DNA of 8,034 nt, from assembly GCA_017963875.1 (NCBI GenBank), contig JAGCTA010000349.1, positions 1-8,034 of the forward strand, written 5' to 3'. Positions within the stretch are counted from its first letter, which is position 1. Every line of letters begins with the position of its first letter. The notes under the pieces are model-generated. The model worked only from the letters and a program-made list of their open reading frames with translations, did no database searches and was not told where the DNA came from. Origin of the DNA: Victivallales bacterium. GTDB taxonomy: Bacteria; Verrucomicrobiota; Lentisphaeria; Oligosphaerales; Oligosphaeraceae. This document shows positions 5,452 through 8,034 of the stretch, in pieces. The position numbers were made by a program, and so were the translations under genes.

Positions 5452-8034
5452 TCACTCCAGGAGGCATTCGATAAAATCGGCTGGGTTGCTTGGATTTGTG
5501 ATTCCAGGTGACGCCTGTATCCAGATGAGTTTGTCGCGGTTTTTGTCGGTGTCAAATGCGAGGAATGAGAAGCCGAAGCAGAGTCCACGTGTCGGAGTGA
5601 GCGGTGCGATATCCTTGAAGGGCAGGGCGATGCGATAGGTCGTCGTGCCTGCGGCATCGTCTCGCAGGATTGTCGGGGAATCAAGTTGCTTGTTTGCAAG
5701 CCGTTCACGGTTTTCAGTCGCGGCCAGATGGCAGAATGTGACAGGGGTGCCGCTGGCGAGTGCGGAGACGAAATTGTAGTCGTCTTCCGTGAATCCCTGG
5801 ATGTTATTGAGCCATTTGATTCTGGCGTCCTTGCGTGTGTCGAAAGCATACTGCACGCAGTCAGAGGCGAAGGAACGCGCGGGTGTCTGCTCGTTCACAT
5901 GCACGTCGTCTTTGACAACATATTCCATGTAGAAGAATGAGTCGTCGTAGCCGAGGCGCGCGACAATGGATAGGTCGTCGGGACCCGTGTAGATTTTATT
6001 TGCCTTAAGGTCATCATAACCAGGCATTTGCTTTGATGCCTCATTGACAATGATTGGCTGTGTTTTTGCCAGTTCTTCCCATCCATTGACTCGCTTTATG
6101 CGGCATGGGCTGAAAGTGCGGCTGGCGGTCAGCCGCTGGCCGTTGGATGTCTCAAGAGTGAATGAACATTTTGCAGGGGCGAATGGGACATCGATGATTC
6201 GAGTCTCATTGGGTGACAGTTCAATGTCTTCGCGGAGGGCAGGGGGCAGAGTCTGTTCTGGCGATGAGCTGAATTCAACAATGCGTGCTTTGAAGGCCTT
6301 GCCTGAGAAATTGCGCAATGCGAGTTGCATTTTGTTTTCGGCAATGACTTCAATGGCAGTGCCAAGTTCAGGAACGGTATATTTCGCATTGTCCAGCAGT
6401 TCTTCAAGATGTTCCAGTGAGTCAGCGTGGAGATACTGCGGCGCGTCAGTGAGTATCATGGTGGCGTCATCAAGTTGAACGGTGTTCCCTTGGACGTCGT
6501 TGACAGTGGCTGGATATGTGGCTGGAAGTTGGAATTTGAGAGGCTCCGCGCCATTGTACCAAAGAGTCGCGAAGGCTCCACCGTCCTTGCTGAAAATCCA
6601 GCAGGGGATGTCCTCACAGAGCACTTTATCCTTGATGAACTTTGCATGCGCCATGATACGTGCTGTTGCCGCGAATGCTGCGACGGCCTGCCGTGGGTTG
6701 TTCTTCTCCCATAGACCGTAGTCGATAACCGAGTCCTTTTGCCAGTTATCTGGGCGAAAATAGAGCCAGTGGCGAACTTCTGGGACTGTCTTGAGGATGA
6801 TGAAATCTCGCGCGACGATGTTCGCCATGCGGATTCCCAGCGGGGAGTCCAGCGGGGTCTTTCGAATGATTGAGGCACCTTTTTCCTCAATCGATACGTA
6901 TGTCTTGCCGTTTTCATGGGCGATTTTCAGTGCTTCGAGCATCATCTCGCGAATCTGCCCTTCCTCTGAGTTTTTGTTGACGTAGCCTTTGCCGTATGTC
7001 TGGCCTGCGGTGTATTGGTCGATGCCAAAGCCATCGATGTCATCGACGATTGCAGGGAGCAGGCCCTTCAGGAACGGATAACGCGGGTTCTGGCGTCCGT
7101 CGGCACCAGAACAGCCAAGGGCCACGTATGTCGCTGTCGGATCAGCGCTGCGGATTCCACGAGAGATTGTTTTGACATCATCGATGTAGCGTTGGCGAAT
7201 ATAGTCTCCCTGATAGGCGAGCAGGTTGATTTCACCGCTGGCCGCCCATTCATGGATGTCATTCTTGAATTCGGAGACGACCGTATGCACAAATTCCTGA
7301 TAATCCTTGAAGTAGATGCTTGGATTTTCAATCGGGTCCTGTTTGGGCTCAACCTTTTTCTTCAAGTATCTTCTTGGAATCCTGCCTGACGATACAGTGC
7401 TGAAGTGACCGATCAACTTGATACCTGCCGACTGCAATGCCTTGATGTCCGCGCGGGTCTTCTCCAAGTCCAACTTGCCATTTGCATCCTCCAGGTCACG
7501 CCAACTGAAATAGATGCCTTTGGTGCCGACACCCATGAGCGAATAGCGTTCTGCGTCATTGCCAGCAAAGACTGATATCCCGAATAAACTGTCGGGCGTA
7601 TCTGGCTTGGGGCCGACCTTGACAAATGACGCCTGAGTGCTTCCTGTGTTGTTTTCGACGGTGGGGGCACCGTCGCTGCCTTTTATCTTCCAAATGGCTG
7701 TAGTGCAATAGAACCCAGGAAGTTTTAATTCAGGGAACGTCAATGTTTCTGTATAGTCAGCGCCCGCTTTGAGTTGCTTGACGGCCTTTTGCGTCTTGAC
7801 TTTTCTTCCAAAGTAATCGACAGTGTCAAACTGGAGTTCCATGGTCATGTCTTTAGGGACATCCGTTATTGTCAAGGTAATTTCAGGCGTTTCGGTCTCG
7901 GTAAACAGTGCCTTGACGCCTCCTGACGTCATCGTGAAGGTGAGTTGTTTTTGGGGTGCCACTGGCTTCGGTTCGTCCTTTGGTTCTGGCTTGTCGTCGC
8001 TGATGGAGACATTGTCAACCATGACGGTTCCAAC
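5452..8034 (-). CDS. Large secreted-type glycoside hydrolase-like protein with CBM9-like C-terminus, 5' partial
   Basis: The frame is open to the right edge. The residues before the Met at 8022 (VGTV) join VDNVSIS, the typical last strand of a carbohydrate-binding jelly roll, so the true start lies outside the window. Counting from that Met: a Pro/Glu/Lys-rich linker (9-26), an Ig-like sandwich (about 27-137), a TIM barrel (about 147-460) with FGISVFAGN, WAASGEIN (E264, likely acid/base), GFGIDQY and YVSIEEKG (E380 or E379, likely nucleophile), then beta domains (about 470-640) and a C-terminal CBM9-like domain (about 643-856: ARLGYDDSFFYMEYVVKDD, SDCVQYAFD, YRIALPF, LIWIQASPG). The layout is that of retaining clan GH-A enzymes resembling GH39-type or related barrels, but I cannot name the family. 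Gly263 precedes the acid/base Glu where most clan members have Asn. Paralog B follows 124 bases downstream. Polysaccharide binding and hydrolysis are inferred. Confidence 0.88.
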   Translation of the reverse strand, partial: VGTVMVDNVSISDDKPEPKDEPKPVAPQKQLTFTMTSGGVKALFTETETPEITLTITDVPKDMTMELQFDTVDYFGRKVKTQKAVKQLKAGADYTETLTFPELKLPGFYCTTAIWKIKGSDGAPTVENNTGSTQASFVKVGPKPDTPDSLFGISVFAGNDAERYSLMGVGTKGIYFSWRDLEDANGKLDLEKTRADIKALQSAGIKLIGHFSTVSSGRIPRRYLKKKVEPKQDPIENPSIYFKDYQEFVHTVVSEFKNDIHEWAASGEINLLAYQGDYIRQRYIDDVKTISRGIRSADPTATYVALGCSGADGRQNPRYPFLKGLLPAIVDDIDGFGIDQYTAGQTYGKGYVNKNSEEGQIREMMLEALKIAHENGKTYVSIEEKGASIIRKTPLDSPLGIRMANIVARDFIILKTVPEVRHWLYFRPDNWQKDSVIDYGLWEKNNPRQAVAAFAATARIMAHAKFIKDKVLCEDIPCWIFSKDGGAFATLWYNGAEPLKFQLPATYPATVNDVQGNTVQLDDATMILTDAPQYLHADSLEHLEELLDNAKYTVPELGTAIEVIAENKMQLALRNFSGKAFKARIVEFSSSPEQTLPPALREDIELSPNETRIIDVPFAPAKCSFTLETSNGQRLTASRTFSPCRIKRVNGWEELAKTQPIIVNEASKQMPGYDDLKANKIYTGPDDLSIVARLGYDDSFFYMEYVVKDDVHVNEQTPARSFASDCVQYAFDTRKDARIKWLNNIQGFTEDDYNFVSALASGTPVTFCHLAATENRERLANKQLDSPTILRDDAAGTTTYRIALPFKDIAPLTPTRGLCFGFSFLAFDTDKNRDKLIWIQASPGITNPSNPADFIECLLE

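Noticed and set aside
6456..6917. A 153-codon open frame on the minus strand inside the large hydrolase
   Set aside because: It is an out-of-frame shadow with Ser/Arg/Thr-rich low-complexity content, overlapping conserved barrel sequence.
8020..8022. ATG at 8022 as the start of the large hydrolase
   Set aside because: The frame stays open upstream, and VGTVMVDNVSIS reads as the last strand of a jelly-roll domain rather than an N-terminus; no signal peptide follows.

Overview
The window holds four large coding regions and little else. All are secreted or probably secreted multidomain carbohydrate-active proteins, and none is housekeeping. Two genes lie on the + strand (a GH10 xylanase-like gene cut by the left edge, then a 682-aa glycoside-hydrolase-like gene) and two on the - strand (a second 682-aa gene homologous to the first, and a very large CBM/TIM-barrel/CBM9-like gene cut by the right edge). 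The two 682-aa genes face each other tail to tail with 35 bases between their stops. No RNA gene, transposase, CRISPR array or transporter is visible.

Layout: 2-1057 (+) GH10 domain with a short beta-rich C-terminal tail; 1058-1194 intergenic, with a GGGAC-type 9/18-nt repeat that can fold into a long hairpin in the + strand RNA; 1195-3243 (+) paralog A; 3244-3278 short convergent gap; 3279-5327 (-) paralog B; 5328-5451 leader of paralog B, with a good ribosome-binding site, a weak promoter candidate and an 11-base copy of the 16S anti-Shine-Dalgarno tail; 5452-8034 (-) the large hydrolase, open at its N-terminus.

Base composition is near balanced. The gene content (stacked secreted hydrolases without SusC/SusD or an ABC transporter, CBM-Ig-TIM barrel architectures, CBM9-like C-terminus, a GH10 with a GHPLVWGN motif) fits a polysaccharide-degrading bacterium, most likely a gut or rumen member of the PVC superphylum such as Lentisphaerota, Kiritimatiellota or Verrucomicrobiota. 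That taxonomic guess is inference from style of gene content, with low to moderate confidence. The functional theme is hemicellulose breakdown: the GH10 would cut the xylan-type backbone, and the other three carry substrate-binding beta-sandwiches joined to TIM barrels of uncertain specificity.

The best candidate for something undescribed is the pair of inverted paralogs. They align without a gap over 682 residues at about 73% identity (my hand count). Their binding domain is far more alike than the rest, including at silent sites, while a short patch at the start of the barrel has almost wholly changed. Their barrel has an LDEPE motif and no obvious standard second catalytic Glu, so I cannot place them in a numbered CAZy family.
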